Of a DNA stretch of 64,000 bases, positions 17,368-26,909 are shown piece by piece. Made by a program: the position numbers and the translations under genes. Within the stretch, counting starts at the first letter, position 1; each line of letters begins with the position of its first letter. The stretch is taken from positions 1-64,000 of the forward strand of contig NZ_JASPJX010000008.1 of NCBI RefSeq assembly GCF_030232585.1, written 5' to 3'. This DNA is from Corynebacterium sp. MSK008 (GTDB lineage Bacteria; Actinomycetota; Actinomycetes; Mycobacteriales; Mycobacteriaceae). Under the pieces are notes generated by a model, which was not told where the DNA came from, did no database searches, and saw only the letters and a list, made by a program, of their open reading frames with translations.

Positions 17368-17945
17368 TATGCGTGGCTGCAAGGCCCGATCGGCTTCGAG
17401 GACACCACGCTCACCGGGTAGCTGCGGCCGTTAGGTGCGCCGCGCAGCACGGGCCACTCGCGGTTGTAGTCAACCGCGTTGGCAAGGCGCTCCGGGTCGT
17501 GGTGGTAGCAGGTGTACACGCCGTCTTCGGTGGAAAAGATCAGCTTGTTGCCGTCGTGTTCGATGATGGTGATGGGCAGCCAGTCTTCTTTGGGGCCGTT
17601 GGCGGCGCGCAGCACCGGGATCCAGTGCCCTTTGTGGCCGTCGGCGACCAGGTCGCACTGGTCGTGTCCGCACGGGATGCGCTCAGCGGGCGGCTCCGGC
17701 AGCGGGACTACGGTGCCGTTTTGGTCGCGGATTGCACCTTCGATGGCGGAGTACTCGAACTTTGGCCCGGTGCGGCCGACAAAGTCGAAGGCCTCCATTG
17801 CCGACGGGAATTCCGCGGTGACAGTGTCATCGGTGCCGTCGACAGTGAAGGTGACGGTGCTGATGTTGACGTTGCCCAGGGTTGCGGGCGCCCAGTCGTC
17901 GGCGAAGATGGACTGGTTGGACATGTCGGGCATGTCAGCAGACAT
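17367..17945 (-). CDS. Unknown protein, first of a tandem pair
   Basis: A 192-residue soluble protein with a strong Shine-Dalgarno (AAAGGAG) before the ATG. The motifs shared with the downstream paralogue are FPSAMEA, FEYS, a Cys-containing centre (CGHDQCDLVADGH), a WLPITI strand, and YHHDP. The central CxxxxC with nearby His could bind metal, but this is speculative. A well-placed promoter lies about 160 bases upstream, leaving a long untranslated leader. No known family is recognised. Corynebacterial conservation would be the first check. Confidence 0.75.
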   Translation of the reverse strand: MSADMPDMSNQSIFADDWAPATLGNVNISTVTFTVDGTDDTVTAEFPSAMEAFDFVGRTGPKFEYSAIEGAIRDQNGTVVPLPEPPAERIPCGHDQCDLVADGHKGHWIPVLRAANGPKEDWLPITIIEHDGNKLIFSTEDGVYTCYHHDPERLANAVDYNREWPVLRGAPNGRSYPVSVVSSKPIGPCSHA

Positions 17946-18105
17946 GGTTGATCTCCTTTGAGAATCGCACTTCCGGCGCGGCGGTTGCGCGTGCCGGCGG
18001 ATCTTCCCCCGGGGGCACCGTGCGCGATATGCGCGGTTGCCAGCCGACGAGCCGGGAGGCTTTTCCCTTCAGCAGGGTGCGTCGGACTTCGTGATCCAAT
18101 CCAGG

Positions 18106-18134
18106 ACAATAACAGACCGCTTGGTCTACTGCAA
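18106..18134 (-). promoter_or_regulatory. Promoter with operator-like repeat in the spacer
   Basis: On the minus strand TTGCAG (18129-18134) and TATTGT (18106-18111) are 17 bases apart. The spacer contains AGACC-AAGC-GGTCT, a perfect 5-base inverted repeat that would place a regulator between the -35 and -10 boxes. It points to the tandem paralogue pair, with a leader of about 150 bases. Confidence 0.6.
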
Positions 18135-18163
18135 GTGGGGACCGGAGGACGTCGATAAGCAAT

Positions 18164-18997
18164 ATGCTCAAAGAGATGAAACTGAGCAGCGCGATGATGA
18201 CATTGGCGGCCGGATACGGGGCGGTGCGCGGGCTGCAAAACCGCCCGCCGATGCCGTTCAACGACCGGAATTTTCAACCCCGATACCCCACGCCGGTGAT
18301 GTACGTGCACGGGATTAACTCGCGCACCGCGGCGTTTGAATCGAACGCACAAAGACTGAAAGAGCAGGGGTTTTGGGTCTGGGGCTACGACTACGGCGAC
18401 ATGATCGCGCCCGGGTTTTTCGGCGCAGGCGACCTAAATTCGATCGTGGAGGATGTGGAGGAACATGTGGACCGCGTGCTGCGGAAAACCGGCGCGGAAC
18501 AGGTGGACATTGTGGCCCACTCGCAGGGCGCGCTCATGACCAAGCTGTTCATCTCGCGCGGGGGCGCGGCGAAAGTACGGCGCGTGGTAGCAATGGGCGG
18601 CAACTTCCACGGCACCGACTTCCGAGGACTGGCCGGACGGATGGGCGAGATCGCCTCGAACCATCCGCATTTCACCGCACTGTTTGCCCCGGGGGCGGCG
18701 CAGCAGCTCGCGGGTTCCGCCTGGTTGCGCAAGTTTTCGAGGGGACCCGACACCGTGCCGGGGATCGTGTACACCTCCATCTACTCGCCGGCGGACACTG
18801 TGGTTACGCCGACGTCCACATCGATGCTCGAGGCCGTGCCGGGCGCGGATGTGGCGAACATCGACTCCGGGCAGTGGTACGATGGCTACGCGCCCTACCA
18901 CGCACTCATGCCGCGCGACCCGCTCTACGCGGACCTCACTGTGTGGGGGTTGCTGCGCGAGGTGGGCGACCATGTGCCGCCCACAAGTTTCGACTGA
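18164..18997 (+). CDS. Lipase-like alpha/beta hydrolase
   Basis: A 277-residue alpha/beta hydrolase resembling class 2 lipases. PVMYVHGINS is the oxyanion-hole strand, AHSQGA holds the nucleophile Ser, and YSPADTVVTP and YDGYAPYHAL provide plausible Asp and His. A weakly hydrophobic N-terminus (SSAMMTLAAGYGAV) could be a signal or anchor but lacks a clear cleavage site. It should hydrolyse an ester, perhaps lipid. It is divergent from the paralogue pair with 218 bases between. An 11-mer motif CGTCGATAAGC lies just before its start and another just after its stop. Confidence 0.82.
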   Translation: MLKEMKLSSAMMTLAAGYGAVRGLQNRPPMPFNDRNFQPRYPTPVMYVHGINSRTAAFESNAQRLKEQGFWVWGYDYGDMIAPGFFGAGDLNSIVEDVEEHVDRVLRKTGAEQVDIVAHSQGALMTKLFISRGGAAKVRRVVAMGGNFHGTDFRGLAGRMGEIASNHPHFTALFAPGAAQQLAGSAWLRKFSRGPDTVPGIVYTSIYSPADTVVTPTSTSMLEAVPGADVANIDSGQWYDGYAPYHALMPRDPLYADLTVWGLLREVGDHVPPTSFD

Positions 18998-19146
18998 GCA
19001 TGATGCTTATCGACGGGCTAAAGTTGCTGGCCATCCCGTATTATTCGCACATGTGTTCGTGTTTTATGGCGGTCGTGTCGGAGCGTGTCGTAGCGTGTGC
19101 ATTGTTCATTCGTTGACAGTGCGTTTCCGAAGGGAGGGATGCGGCC

Positions 19147-20670
19147 ATGACCACGGTGATTGACCACCACGTGGATCAGCTCGTCGATAGCCTGAAAGCT
19201 CTCGAGGAACTCATGATGCAGCCCGAATCCCTCCACCTTTTGTCCACGCACCAGGCGATGGAGCGGCTGCACGCGGCGCTTCCGCTGCTGTCCAACGCGA
19301 ACATCGCGTTTGCGCACCTGTGCGAGCGCGACGGAGCGGGCAAGCTGGTCGGCGCGAACCACCCTGTGGAGTATTTGACCAAGCAGCTCGGGCTCCCGCG
19401 GGCCGACGCCTTTAGCCTGCTCAACCAGGCGAAGACGATGTTCGGCGAGGTCGAGGTGCCGACGCCGCCGTCGGATCCGCTGATGGGCGAGGAAGAACGC
19501 AAGAAGCAGGCCGAGGAAGAGGAGCGCCGCAGGGAGGAAGCGCGCAAGGCCAAGGAGCGCGCCAGGAAGGCCGCGGCGAAGGCCAACGCGGAGAAGAAGC
19601 GCATCATTGAACGGGCGCTGATGCAGCTCAACGAACACTCGGATCCGGGCCGCGACGAAATCTACGCGCAGGCGCTCGAGGCGGCGGAGACCATGTCCGC
19701 GGAGGAGCTGCGGAAGCACGTGACCACACTGGTCAAGCGCGCCAACCGCAAGGGCCGGGACTACGAAGGCAAGAAGGACCCGCTCGCTGCGTTTAAAAAG
19801 CGCACCATGACCTTCAGCGAGGAGGACTCCGACGGCGGTTCCTGGGGGCAGATCTACTTCGACAAAGCCAGCCGCGCCGCGTTCGAGGCCGCGCTGGCCG
19901 CAGGCGAGTCACCCGGGGCGAACCTGCCTCCCGGCGCCGAGGACAAGCGCACCCGCGGGCAGCGGCGGTTCGACCAACTCATGGACATTGTTGGCACCCA
20001 CGCGAACTCATCGGCTGTGGCGCGCAAGGGCATCGGCACCGTGGTGATGACACTGACGTTGGAAGACCTCATGGGCGCGGACGCCTACACCGAGTTCGCC
20101 ACCAACACTTCCGTGTCTTTGACCGCTCTGGACATGGTCCGGCTCGGACTGGCGGGCGACTCGTTTGTCCTCCAGCTGGACTCTTGCACCGGGGTACCAC
20201 TGTCCCTCGGGCGGGCGCGGTTGGCCAGCGTGGAACAGAAACTGGTGCTCCTTGCCATGCAACAGGTGTGCGCCTGGACCGGATGCACCAAACCAGGCGT
20301 GCAACTGGAAGCCCACCACATCCAGTCGTACCTGCACGGTGGGTTCACAGACCTGGAAAACCTGATCCTCCTGTGTCGCGAGCACCACATGTGCAACAAC
20401 GACAACAGGGACGGCGCAGGCGGCAAAGGACACTTCGAGAAAGACCCCTCCACCTGGGACGTCACCCATCACCCCGCCGACGGCGGGCCACCGACGCCGA
20501 CCACGACACATCAGTACCAGGAATCGCCTGGTCAGAGGACTATCAGGCGGGTGCGGAAGAAATACCCAGCGTTCGACGACCCGCCAAACCAGACAACCAC
20601 CGACCCGCCGCTATTCGATCTCGGCGATGGTTCCAGGGCTGGCCCCGACCGGGGCGGCAACACAGCGTGA
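19147..20670 (+). CDS. DUF222 / HNH endonuclease protein
   Basis: A 507-residue protein of the 13E12-like family found in many copies in corynebacteria and mycobacteria. The DUF222 part spans roughly residues 1-330. It is interrupted at about 115-158 by a highly charged helical insert rich in Glu, Lys and Arg, probably a coiled coil. The HNH domain follows a CAWTGC motif and contains EAHHIQSYLHGG and LCREHH with the two Cys pairs of a zinc-binding knot. It should cleave DNA, but its biological role is unknown; such genes may be mobile. The ATG has an AAGGGAGGG ribosome binding site. Confidence 0.87.
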   Translation: MTTVIDHHVDQLVDSLKALEELMMQPESLHLLSTHQAMERLHAALPLLSNANIAFAHLCERDGAGKLVGANHPVEYLTKQLGLPRADAFSLLNQAKTMFGEVEVPTPPSDPLMGEEERKKQAEEEERRREEARKAKERARKAAAKANAEKKRIIERALMQLNEHSDPGRDEIYAQALEAAETMSAEELRKHVTTLVKRANRKGRDYEGKKDPLAAFKKRTMTFSEEDSDGGSWGQIYFDKASRAAFEAALAAGESPGANLPPGAEDKRTRGQRRFDQLMDIVGTHANSSAVARKGIGTVVMTLTLEDLMGADAYTEFATNTSVSLTALDMVRLGLAGDSFVLQLDSCTGVPLSLGRARLASVEQKLVLLAMQQVCAWTGCTKPGVQLEAHHIQSYLHGGFTDLENLILLCREHHMCNNDNRDGAGGKGHFEKDPSTWDVTHHPADGGPPTPTTTHQYQESPGQRTIRRVRKKYPAFDDPPNQTTTDPPLFDLGDGSRAGPDRGGNTA

Positions 20671-20680
20671 CAGTTTTGAC

Positions 20681-20701
20681 GCGCGGCATTCGGTGCCGCG
20701 C
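20681..20701. terminator. Stem-loop between convergent genes
   Basis: GCGCGGCA and TGCCGCGC pair perfectly around the loop TTCGG. No T-tract follows, so this may be a bidirectional, Rho-assisted terminator between the HNH gene and the VanW gene. A 7-base tandem repeat (GCTAACC, about three units, 20721-20741) follows and contributes the VanW stop codon on the other strand. Confidence 0.6.
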
Positions 20702-20735
20702 GGGTGTGGGGTGCGTGGCTGCTAACCGCTAACCG

Positions 20736-22460
20736 CTAACCGCAGCGCACGATCGGCTGCGGGTCGTACACCGTGGTCTGGGTCTCCCGGCTGAGCTCGT
20801 TGCCGGCGAGGTCGTAGATGATGCGGGTGTCAGACGTGGTGAAACCAGGCGCGCCCGAAGACGGCGCACAGTTGGAGCCGGAGACGTTCACCGGCTGTGG
20901 CTGCGTCTGCGCCCACCGGCCACCGTTGACGGACTCGACGGTCACCGTCTTCACACCCATCAGGCTCACCGTGACCTCCCCGCCGCCGACGCTGGTGGCG
21001 ATGCGCACAGGGTACGGGCTGTCGTTGCGGAACTGCAGGTCGATGGCCCCCTCGTACACGGTTGCTTCGCGGCCAGCCGGGTAACGGGAGATGTAGTAGG
21101 AGTGCGGCATGTGCGCCACATCCGTCATGCCGGCGAAGTAGGAGGCGTTGTACAAGGTGGTGGCGAACTGGGAGATGCCGCCGCCGACCGCGGTGTCCGC
21201 GCGCCCGTTGAGGATGATGCCGGACTCCACGTACCCCTGCGCGGGGCCGCGCGGGCCGGTGTAGCCGTTCAGGGAGAAGGTCTCGCCCGGGTTCACAATC
21301 GCACCGTTGACGGTCTGGGCCACCAGCGCAATGTTGGTGCCGGACGCGCCCGAGTAGCCGCTGGTGGTGAACGAGCCGACCACGTCGTTGAAGGTGGCGT
21401 TCTGCGCCTGCTCGGTGGTGAACTGCGCGGGCACGTCCTTGTACACCGCGTCCCACGTGCGGGGCTCGCCGCCGGTCAGGCGTTTTTCAAAGCCGGCTAG
21501 GGTGGCGTCCCAGTCCACCACGGATCCATCCACGGACGGCTCGACGCCACCACCGGCCAACACGCGGGCGTTTTTGCCCTCTACCTCGGTCGCGGCGAGC
21601 TGGTCGCCCAAGATGGTGCGCGCCGCGTCCATGTTCACCTCGGGTGCGATGCGGCCTTCCACCGCGGGGAACTTCACGATTTCGCCGAGGCGCTCCTGCG
21701 GCACCGCGGCAGCGACACCGTCCTTGCCGGTGACGGTGATCGGGCCGTCCAAGGCGGCACGCACGGGGCCGCCGAGCGCGGCCTTGATGGCGTCGTCATT
21801 GATGGCGGGCTGCACCTCGGTCGGCTCCACCTCCACCCCATCCGGGTTGAGCCAGCCGGTGGTGACCTCTTCGCGGAGCGTGGCGCGGTCCACGTCCTGT
21901 CCCAGCTTCGGGTCGGTCGTCTCAGCCTTGCCGCCCTGCACACGGATGGTGCCGTCGACGGGGTCCACGTGGAGCTCCTCGGTCATGCGGTCGAGTTGGC
22001 CGCCCAGGGCTGTGTCGTCGATAGTCGGCACGACGTCCACCTCGCGGGTGGTGAACAGTCCGCGGAGGCGCTCGACGGGGTTAGCGGTCTCGATGCCGGC
22101 GGCGTCCACAGTGGCGCCGAAATCGATGCCGAGGCCGGATTTCGCGGGGACGAATTCGGTGGTTTTCTCCCCAGCCTTGACTGGAACGGCTTTGTCAGCG
22201 ACGCCGCCGAGCTCCGCCTGGAGCTTATTGCGCGCCTCGTCCGGCGCCATTGCACCGATGTCCACACCGCCGACCTGGGTGCCGCGGGGGACGTTGCCGC
22301 GGTGGGTAGCCAGGTCCGCCAGGTAAATCGCGAGCGCCACAGCAAGGATGCCTAGGAGCACTCCGAGCGTGATTTTGGCGCCGCGGCCCATCACGCCAGA
22401 CCCGCCCTTGGCGGTTCCTGCGCGTCCCTTCCTGTGCGAGGTCGCCTTTACCGTAGTCAC
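20736..22460 (-). CDS. VanW family envelope protein
   Basis: A 574-residue protein with a basic cytoplasmic N-terminus, one membrane helix at about 30-50, then an outside region. The first ~300 outside residues hold two putative peptidoglycan-binding (PF12229-like) repeats. The VanW domain follows, with FNDVVGSFTTSGYSG, GETFSLNGYTGPR and GGGISQFATTLYNAS. VanW proteins occur in some vancomycin clusters but their chemistry is unknown; a cell-wall role is likely. The GTG at 22460 is favoured because TATTGT ends 7 bases upstream; a GTG at 22469 would lie within that box. Confidence 0.85.
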   Translation of the reverse strand: MTTVKATSHRKGRAGTAKGGSGVMGRGAKITLGVLLGILAVALAIYLADLATHRGNVPRGTQVGGVDIGAMAPDEARNKLQAELGGVADKAVPVKAGEKTTEFVPAKSGLGIDFGATVDAAGIETANPVERLRGLFTTREVDVVPTIDDTALGGQLDRMTEELHVDPVDGTIRVQGGKAETTDPKLGQDVDRATLREEVTTGWLNPDGVEVEPTEVQPAINDDAIKAALGGPVRAALDGPITVTGKDGVAAAVPQERLGEIVKFPAVEGRIAPEVNMDAARTILGDQLAATEVEGKNARVLAGGGVEPSVDGSVVDWDATLAGFEKRLTGGEPRTWDAVYKDVPAQFTTEQAQNATFNDVVGSFTTSGYSGASGTNIALVAQTVNGAIVNPGETFSLNGYTGPRGPAQGYVESGIILNGRADTAVGGGISQFATTLYNASYFAGMTDVAHMPHSYYISRYPAGREATVYEGAIDLQFRNDSPYPVRIATSVGGGEVTVSLMGVKTVTVESVNGGRWAQTQPQPVNVSGSNCAPSSGAPGFTTSDTRIIYDLAGNELSRETQTTVYDPQPIVRCG

Positions 22461-22509
22461 GCGCCCCACAATAATGCAGATCTTTGATCCCTCATAGCCG
22501 GGGAGACGC

Positions 22510-23718
22510 TCACAAGCCCCCGTCGATGAGCTGCTGCTGCACCCTCGTTGCGGCCTCGTCCACGCGAGCTTCTGGGATGTAGCCGTTGTGCACGCACCAC
22601 ACGATGTGGTCGATGATGCCGGGCAGGTCCGCGCCCGAGGACCACAGCGCCTGGTCCGCCCCCGAGCCGATTGCCCTCGCGACGGCGTCGCGGGTCGGGG
22701 CGTAGTCCAGGATGCCGCGCATGCCGGACAGGTCGTCGGTGACTACTACGCCTTCGAAGGGCACGCCGCCTGGGTAGTCGCCGGTTCGCAGGAGCCGGTA
22801 GGTGTCCGGGTTCATGGAGCTTGGCACGCCGTCGGGGCCCAGGCCTGGCACGATCATGTGGCCCATCATCACACTGGCGCGCGGGAACTGTTCCAGCAGC
22901 GGGCCGTAGGGGCGCAGGTCCAGCTCGCGCATCTGGTCCAGCGGCGGGGTGACGGCCAGGTGGTGGTGCGTGTCCCCGGAGGCGCGCCCGTGGCCGGGGA
23001 AGTGCTTGAACGTCGGGGTCACCCCGGCGTCGATAAGCCCCTGCGAAAACAGCGCAGCGACGCGCACGACCTCGTCGGGGTTGCCGTGGAAAGAGCGGTC
23101 GCCCACGATGTCCAGGTCGGTCACATCCAGGTCCAGCAGTGGCGCATAGTCGACGTTGATGCCGTGGGCACGAAGCGCACGGCCGATGTCGTAGCCGGTG
23201 CCGCGGATCACCTCGGGCGGCTGCCCGGCGAGTGCGCGCGGCGGCATGAACTCGCCGAGCACCTGCGTGTGGCGTTGCACGCGGCCGCCTTCGAAGTCGA
23301 TGGCGACGCTGAACGGGCGGTGGTACTGGGCGCGCAGTGCGTTGATGTCGCGGCCCACCTCTGTGAGCAGCGCCGGGTCCGCCCAACTGGGGATGATCAG
23401 CCCGCCGACGCCCTGGTCCAGTGCGAACCGCGCCTGGTCGTAGTTGGCCACGCCGACCACCATGAGCGAGGCGACCTTTTGCCGCAGGTCGTCCGGCACG
23501 CGCTGCTGCGCGGGCGACAAGGGCGCGGGCGCGGCCGGGGGCGAAGTAGGCGGCGCTACCTCGGGGACTTCTTGCTTCTCGACGTCCTCCCGGCCCACCT
23601 CCGTAGTCTCCAGGGCAGCCTCAGCAGCGTTGTCCTCTGGCTGTTCGGCGCATCCGGCGAAGCTGAACGTCGCTAGGCACACAAGTGCGAGCAATGCCAC
23701 ACCTGTCCGAGCCCGCAT
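22510..23718 (-). CDS. GH3 beta-N-acetylglucosaminidase-type lipoprotein (NagZ-like)
   Basis: A 402-residue lipoprotein. The signal peptide ends in a lipobox (SFAGC, Cys about 23), followed by a Pro/Ala/Glu-rich linker to residue ~75. The GH3 N-terminal domain carries the NagZ signature KHFPGHG with the His of the catalytic dyad, and VVTDDLSG with the likely nucleophile Asp. It should remove N-acetylglucosamine from cell-wall fragments outside the membrane. The same position next to a DUF2613 gene and aftD is occupied in C. glutamicum by the beta-N-acetylglucosaminidase NagA2. Confidence 0.88.
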   Translation of the reverse strand: MRARTGVALLALVCLATFSFAGCAEQPEDNAAEAALETTEVGREDVEKQEVPEVAPPTSPPAAPAPLSPAQQRVPDDLRQKVASLMVVGVANYDQARFALDQGVGGLIIPSWADPALLTEVGRDINALRAQYHRPFSVAIDFEGGRVQRHTQVLGEFMPPRALAGQPPEVIRGTGYDIGRALRAHGINVDYAPLLDLDVTDLDIVGDRSFHGNPDEVVRVAALFSQGLIDAGVTPTFKHFPGHGRASGDTHHHLAVTPPLDQMRELDLRPYGPLLEQFPRASVMMGHMIVPGLGPDGVPSSMNPDTYRLLRTGDYPGGVPFEGVVVTDDLSGMRGILDYAPTRDAVARAIGSGADQALWSSGADLPGIIDHIVWCVHNGYIPEARVDEAATRVQQQLIDGGL

Positions 23719-23786
23719 GTACCTGTCCCCTTGTCAGCTGTTTCAAACCACAGCCACTGTACCCGCTGCTGGTAGGCTTCTCCGAC

Positions 23787-23996
23787 ATGTCCCATCGAGT
23801 ATTTGCCCTGCCGGCGTCGCTTGCCCGGCGCGCCACCGCGCCCGTTTTGGCCAGCACTGTCGTTGGTGTGGTGCTCGGTGCGGTGGGGGTGCTCGGCATC
23901 GCGTCCGTGTCCGGGCAATCCACGGTGCCGCAGGGTACGGCGGTGCCAGCGGATGAGGCGGTGCTGGGCGGGCCGGAGTACGGCTCGAGGAAGTAG
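23787..23996 (+). CDS. DUF2613 small membrane protein
   Basis: A 69-residue protein with one membrane helix (about 19-41, rich in Val/Ala/Gly) and a short outer tail ending in GGPEYGSRK. This fits the DUF2613 family of corynebacteria. TAGGCT at 23773-23778 ends 8 bases before the ATG, so the mRNA may be leaderless. It directly precedes aftD with a 6-base gap and may be cotranscribed with it. Function unknown; proximity suggests an accessory role in arabinan synthesis. Confidence 0.75.
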   Translation: MSHRVFALPASLARRATAPVLASTVVGVVLGAVGVLGIASVSGQSTVPQGTAVPADEAVLGGPEYGSRK

Positions 23997-24002
23997 GCGC
24001 CG

Positions 24003-26909
24003 GTGCGGGGGATGCGCGCGCACCTCGCGGGTTGGCTGGCCCTGCTGGTAGTTGTGCTTGCACAGCCGCCGGGGCAGGTCGCGGCGGACACGAAGTTCGA
24101 CCTGATTGCTGCCCCGGGGCGGTTTTTGCGCCGGGCGACCCACGCTTACACGGACGAGTTTCCGCTGGGCCAGGTGCAAAACCAGGCGTACGGGTACCTG
24201 TTCCCGCAGGGTCCGTTTTTCTTGGCGGGGGATCTGCTGCAGGTGCCGGATTGGTTAATCCAGCGCGCGTGGTGGTGGCTGTTGTTGTGTTTGGCGTACT
24301 CCGGTGCGCTCGCGTTGGCGCGACGCGTAGGTGTCAAGGGCACGTTCCCGCAGGTTCTCGCGGCGGGGTTGTACGCGCTGAGTCCACGTATCCTGACCAC
24401 GCTCACCGCGATTTCTTCGGAGGCGTGGCCGGTGGCGCTGGTGCCGTGGACACTCATCCCGCTCACTCGGCGCACCCCGCAGGTGGCGCCGGCGGTGGTG
24501 GCGGTGGCGTGCATGGGCGCGGTCAACGCCACTGCCACTATCGCCGCGTGCCTGCCGGCGTTCGTGCTGCTTATCGCCCGCCGCTCCTACGCTGCGGCGG
24601 GCAAGTTCGCCCTCGGCGCGGCGGCGGTGTCGGCGTGGTGGATCGGGCCGCTTTTGGTGCTGGGCCGCTACTCCCCGCCGTTTACAGACTTCATCGAGTC
24701 CGCCCACGTGACCACCGCGTGGCTCAACCCGGTGGAGATCCTGCGCGGCACCACCAGCTGGACCCCGTACGTGGACACGGAGCGCGCCGCCGGCCACCTG
24801 CTGGTGGCGGAGCCGACCTTCGTCATCGCCACATGCCTCGTCGCCGCGTTCGGGCTCGCGGGCCTGGCGCGCCGCGACATGCCGTGGCGCGGGCCGCTGC
24901 TTGCGGTGTTCGCGGTGGGCTTCTGGGTGCTCGGCTCGGCGCACATGAGCACTTCGCTTTACGACGGTGCTCTCGCCCCCTTCCGCAACCTGCACAAATT
25001 CGACCCCCTGGTCCACCTGCCGCTCGCGCTCGGCGCCGGGCACCTGGCTGCCACGGTGAACCGCCCCAAGGCCGTCGGCATCACCCTTGCCGCCGTGGTG
25101 GCGGTGGCGCCGGCGTGGTCGCTGCGCCTGCTGCCGGAGGGCACCTGGCACGAGGTATCCGAGGACTGGGTCGCCGCGGGCCAGTGGCTGGACGAGCACG
25201 CCGCCGGCACCCGCACGCTTGTGGTCCCGCCGGCGTCGTTTGCGCGGCAGACGTGGGGGTGGACGCGCGACGAGCCGATCCAAGCGCTGACCCAGGCGCG
25301 TTTCGCGTTCCGCGACGCGGTGCCGCTGGTGGACCCGGAGGCGATTCGGGGGTTGGAGGGGCAGGCGGAGCTCGTCGATAGGCAATCGCTGCGTTCCATC
25401 GGTGTGGGCGCGGTGGTGGTGCGCCGCGACTTGGAGCGCCAACCGCGCACGCCGAATTTGGGCGAGCCGGATGCGAGCTTCGGCGAGGTGGACATCTTCC
25501 TGCTGGACCCGCACGCGGACATGATGGAGTCAGACCGCGAGCCGGTCGCGGTGGACGGCGGCGGCGAGGTGCTGGCGCTTATGTGGCGCGAGCTCGGCTA
25601 CTTCCCGGCGCTGCTGACCAGCGGGGACGCCGACATTGTCACCGACACCCCGGCGCTTGCTGTGCGCAATTACGGCACCATCGACGGCCAGTCCGGCTAC
25701 CTCGCCGCCGAGTGGGAGGACGCCACGGTGCGCAACCGGGTGAAGGACTACCCGTCCGCCGGCACGCGCACTGCTGTGACAATGGACGGCTTCGCCCGCG
25801 CGTCTTCGTCGGCCGCCGACGCCGGCGCATTCGGCGGCCCCGACGCGTCGAAGTCGTTGACCTCCGCCTTCGACGGCTTGAGTGAAACAGCCTGGTGGCC
25901 CGCGCCCGGCGACCGCGACGCCTGGATCGAATTCCAATCGCAGCAGGAGCACGTCACCATCACCGCCACCGCGGACACGACGGTGCAACTCTGCGACGGG
26001 CACAGCAACTGCCGCAGCGTCACCCTGGTCAAGGACCAGCCGCGCAGGCTCACCCGCGGCGACGCCACAATCCTGCAGCTGACCGAACCGGTGGGCATCC
26101 GCGAGCTCGACGTGGGCGTCACGCGCATCGTCGAGGTGGAAGGCACAGCGGATCGCTACTTCTTCCAGCGCCACTTCCCCGAGCACACGGTGATCCAGCG
26201 CCGCTTCACCACCGCCGAGGACGCCACGTGGCAGCTCAGCGCGCCCGCCACCATCGACGGCGAGCGCCGCGTGGGCAGCGTGTTCCTCAAAGCCGGCACC
26301 CACGAGCTGTTCACCCGCGCCGACACGGTCATGCTCTCCCGTGCACCGCTACCCGACCAGACCGGCGACCGGCTGATCCTGACCACGCGCGCGTTCAACG
26401 ACGGGCTCCGCGCCACCCTCGGCGGCACCGAGTTAGAGCCCGTGCGTATCGACGCCGGCGCCCAGGCCTTCCGCGTCCCTCCAGGAGCCGACGGCGAGTT
26501 CGAGATGCGCTTCGCCGGCGAGGGTGCCTACCGCTACTCGCTGATCTTCGGCGGTGCGTTCAGCCTGCTCGTGCTGGCGCTGTGTCTGTGGGTGCCGTGG
26601 CGCCGCGGGGACGACACCCCGTACGAGCCGGAAGCCAACGCCAACTGGGCACCCACCGTCGCCGTGATCGCCGCGTTCCCGTTCCAGGGTCTGGCAGCGG
26701 CGGCACTCGCGTGGGTGGTGCGCCGGCTCACCGTCCTGCCGATGCACCGTGTCGCGGCAGCCACCATGGCCATCTGCGGGTTGGTGCTGGCGCGCGCGGC
26801 GTGGCCGGCGGCGAACTACGCCGGTTCCTCCACCTTCTTGGTCGTGGCCGGCCTGTTCGCCGTGGCGTGTCTGACCAACCGCGCGCCCGGCACCTCCACC
26901 AGTTCGTAG
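24003..26909 (+). CDS. aftD: Alpha-(1->3)-arabinofuranosyltransferase AftD-like
   Basis: A 968-residue membrane glycosyltransferase of the GT-C type. The N-terminal half contains multiple membrane helices; the loop after the first helix has the acidic DTKFDL motif and FRLG/PLGQVQNQAYGY that are characteristic of AftD. A large outside region follows (about 380-840), with a likely carbohydrate-binding, jelly-roll-like section, and membrane helices return at the C-terminus. It should add arabinofuranose branches to arabinan from decaprenyl-phospho-arabinose. It is shorter than mycobacterial AftD (~1400). Its 3' end overlaps the convergent acyltransferase gene by 94 bases. Confidence 0.85.
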   Translation: MRGMRAHLAGWLALLVVVLAQPPGQVAADTKFDLIAAPGRFLRRATHAYTDEFPLGQVQNQAYGYLFPQGPFFLAGDLLQVPDWLIQRAWWWLLLCLAYSGALALARRVGVKGTFPQVLAAGLYALSPRILTTLTAISSEAWPVALVPWTLIPLTRRTPQVAPAVVAVACMGAVNATATIAACLPAFVLLIARRSYAAAGKFALGAAAVSAWWIGPLLVLGRYSPPFTDFIESAHVTTAWLNPVEILRGTTSWTPYVDTERAAGHLLVAEPTFVIATCLVAAFGLAGLARRDMPWRGPLLAVFAVGFWVLGSAHMSTSLYDGALAPFRNLHKFDPLVHLPLALGAGHLAATVNRPKAVGITLAAVVAVAPAWSLRLLPEGTWHEVSEDWVAAGQWLDEHAAGTRTLVVPPASFARQTWGWTRDEPIQALTQARFAFRDAVPLVDPEAIRGLEGQAELVDRQSLRSIGVGAVVVRRDLERQPRTPNLGEPDASFGEVDIFLLDPHADMMESDREPVAVDGGGEVLALMWRELGYFPALLTSGDADIVTDTPALAVRNYGTIDGQSGYLAAEWEDATVRNRVKDYPSAGTRTAVTMDGFARASSSAADAGAFGGPDASKSLTSAFDGLSETAWWPAPGDRDAWIEFQSQQEHVTITATADTTVQLCDGHSNCRSVTLVKDQPRRLTRGDATILQLTEPVGIRELDVGVTRIVEVEGTADRYFFQRHFPEHTVIQRRFTTAEDATWQLSAPATIDGERRVGSVFLKAGTHELFTRADTVMLSRAPLPDQTGDRLILTTRAFNDGLRATLGGTELEPVRIDAGAQAFRVPPGADGEFEMRFAGEGAYRYSLIFGGAFSLLVLALCLWVPWRRGDDTPYEPEANANWAPTVAVIAAFPFQGLAAAALAWVVRRLTVLPMHRVAAATMAICGLVLARAAWPAANYAGSSTFLVVAGLFAVACLTNRAPGTSTSS

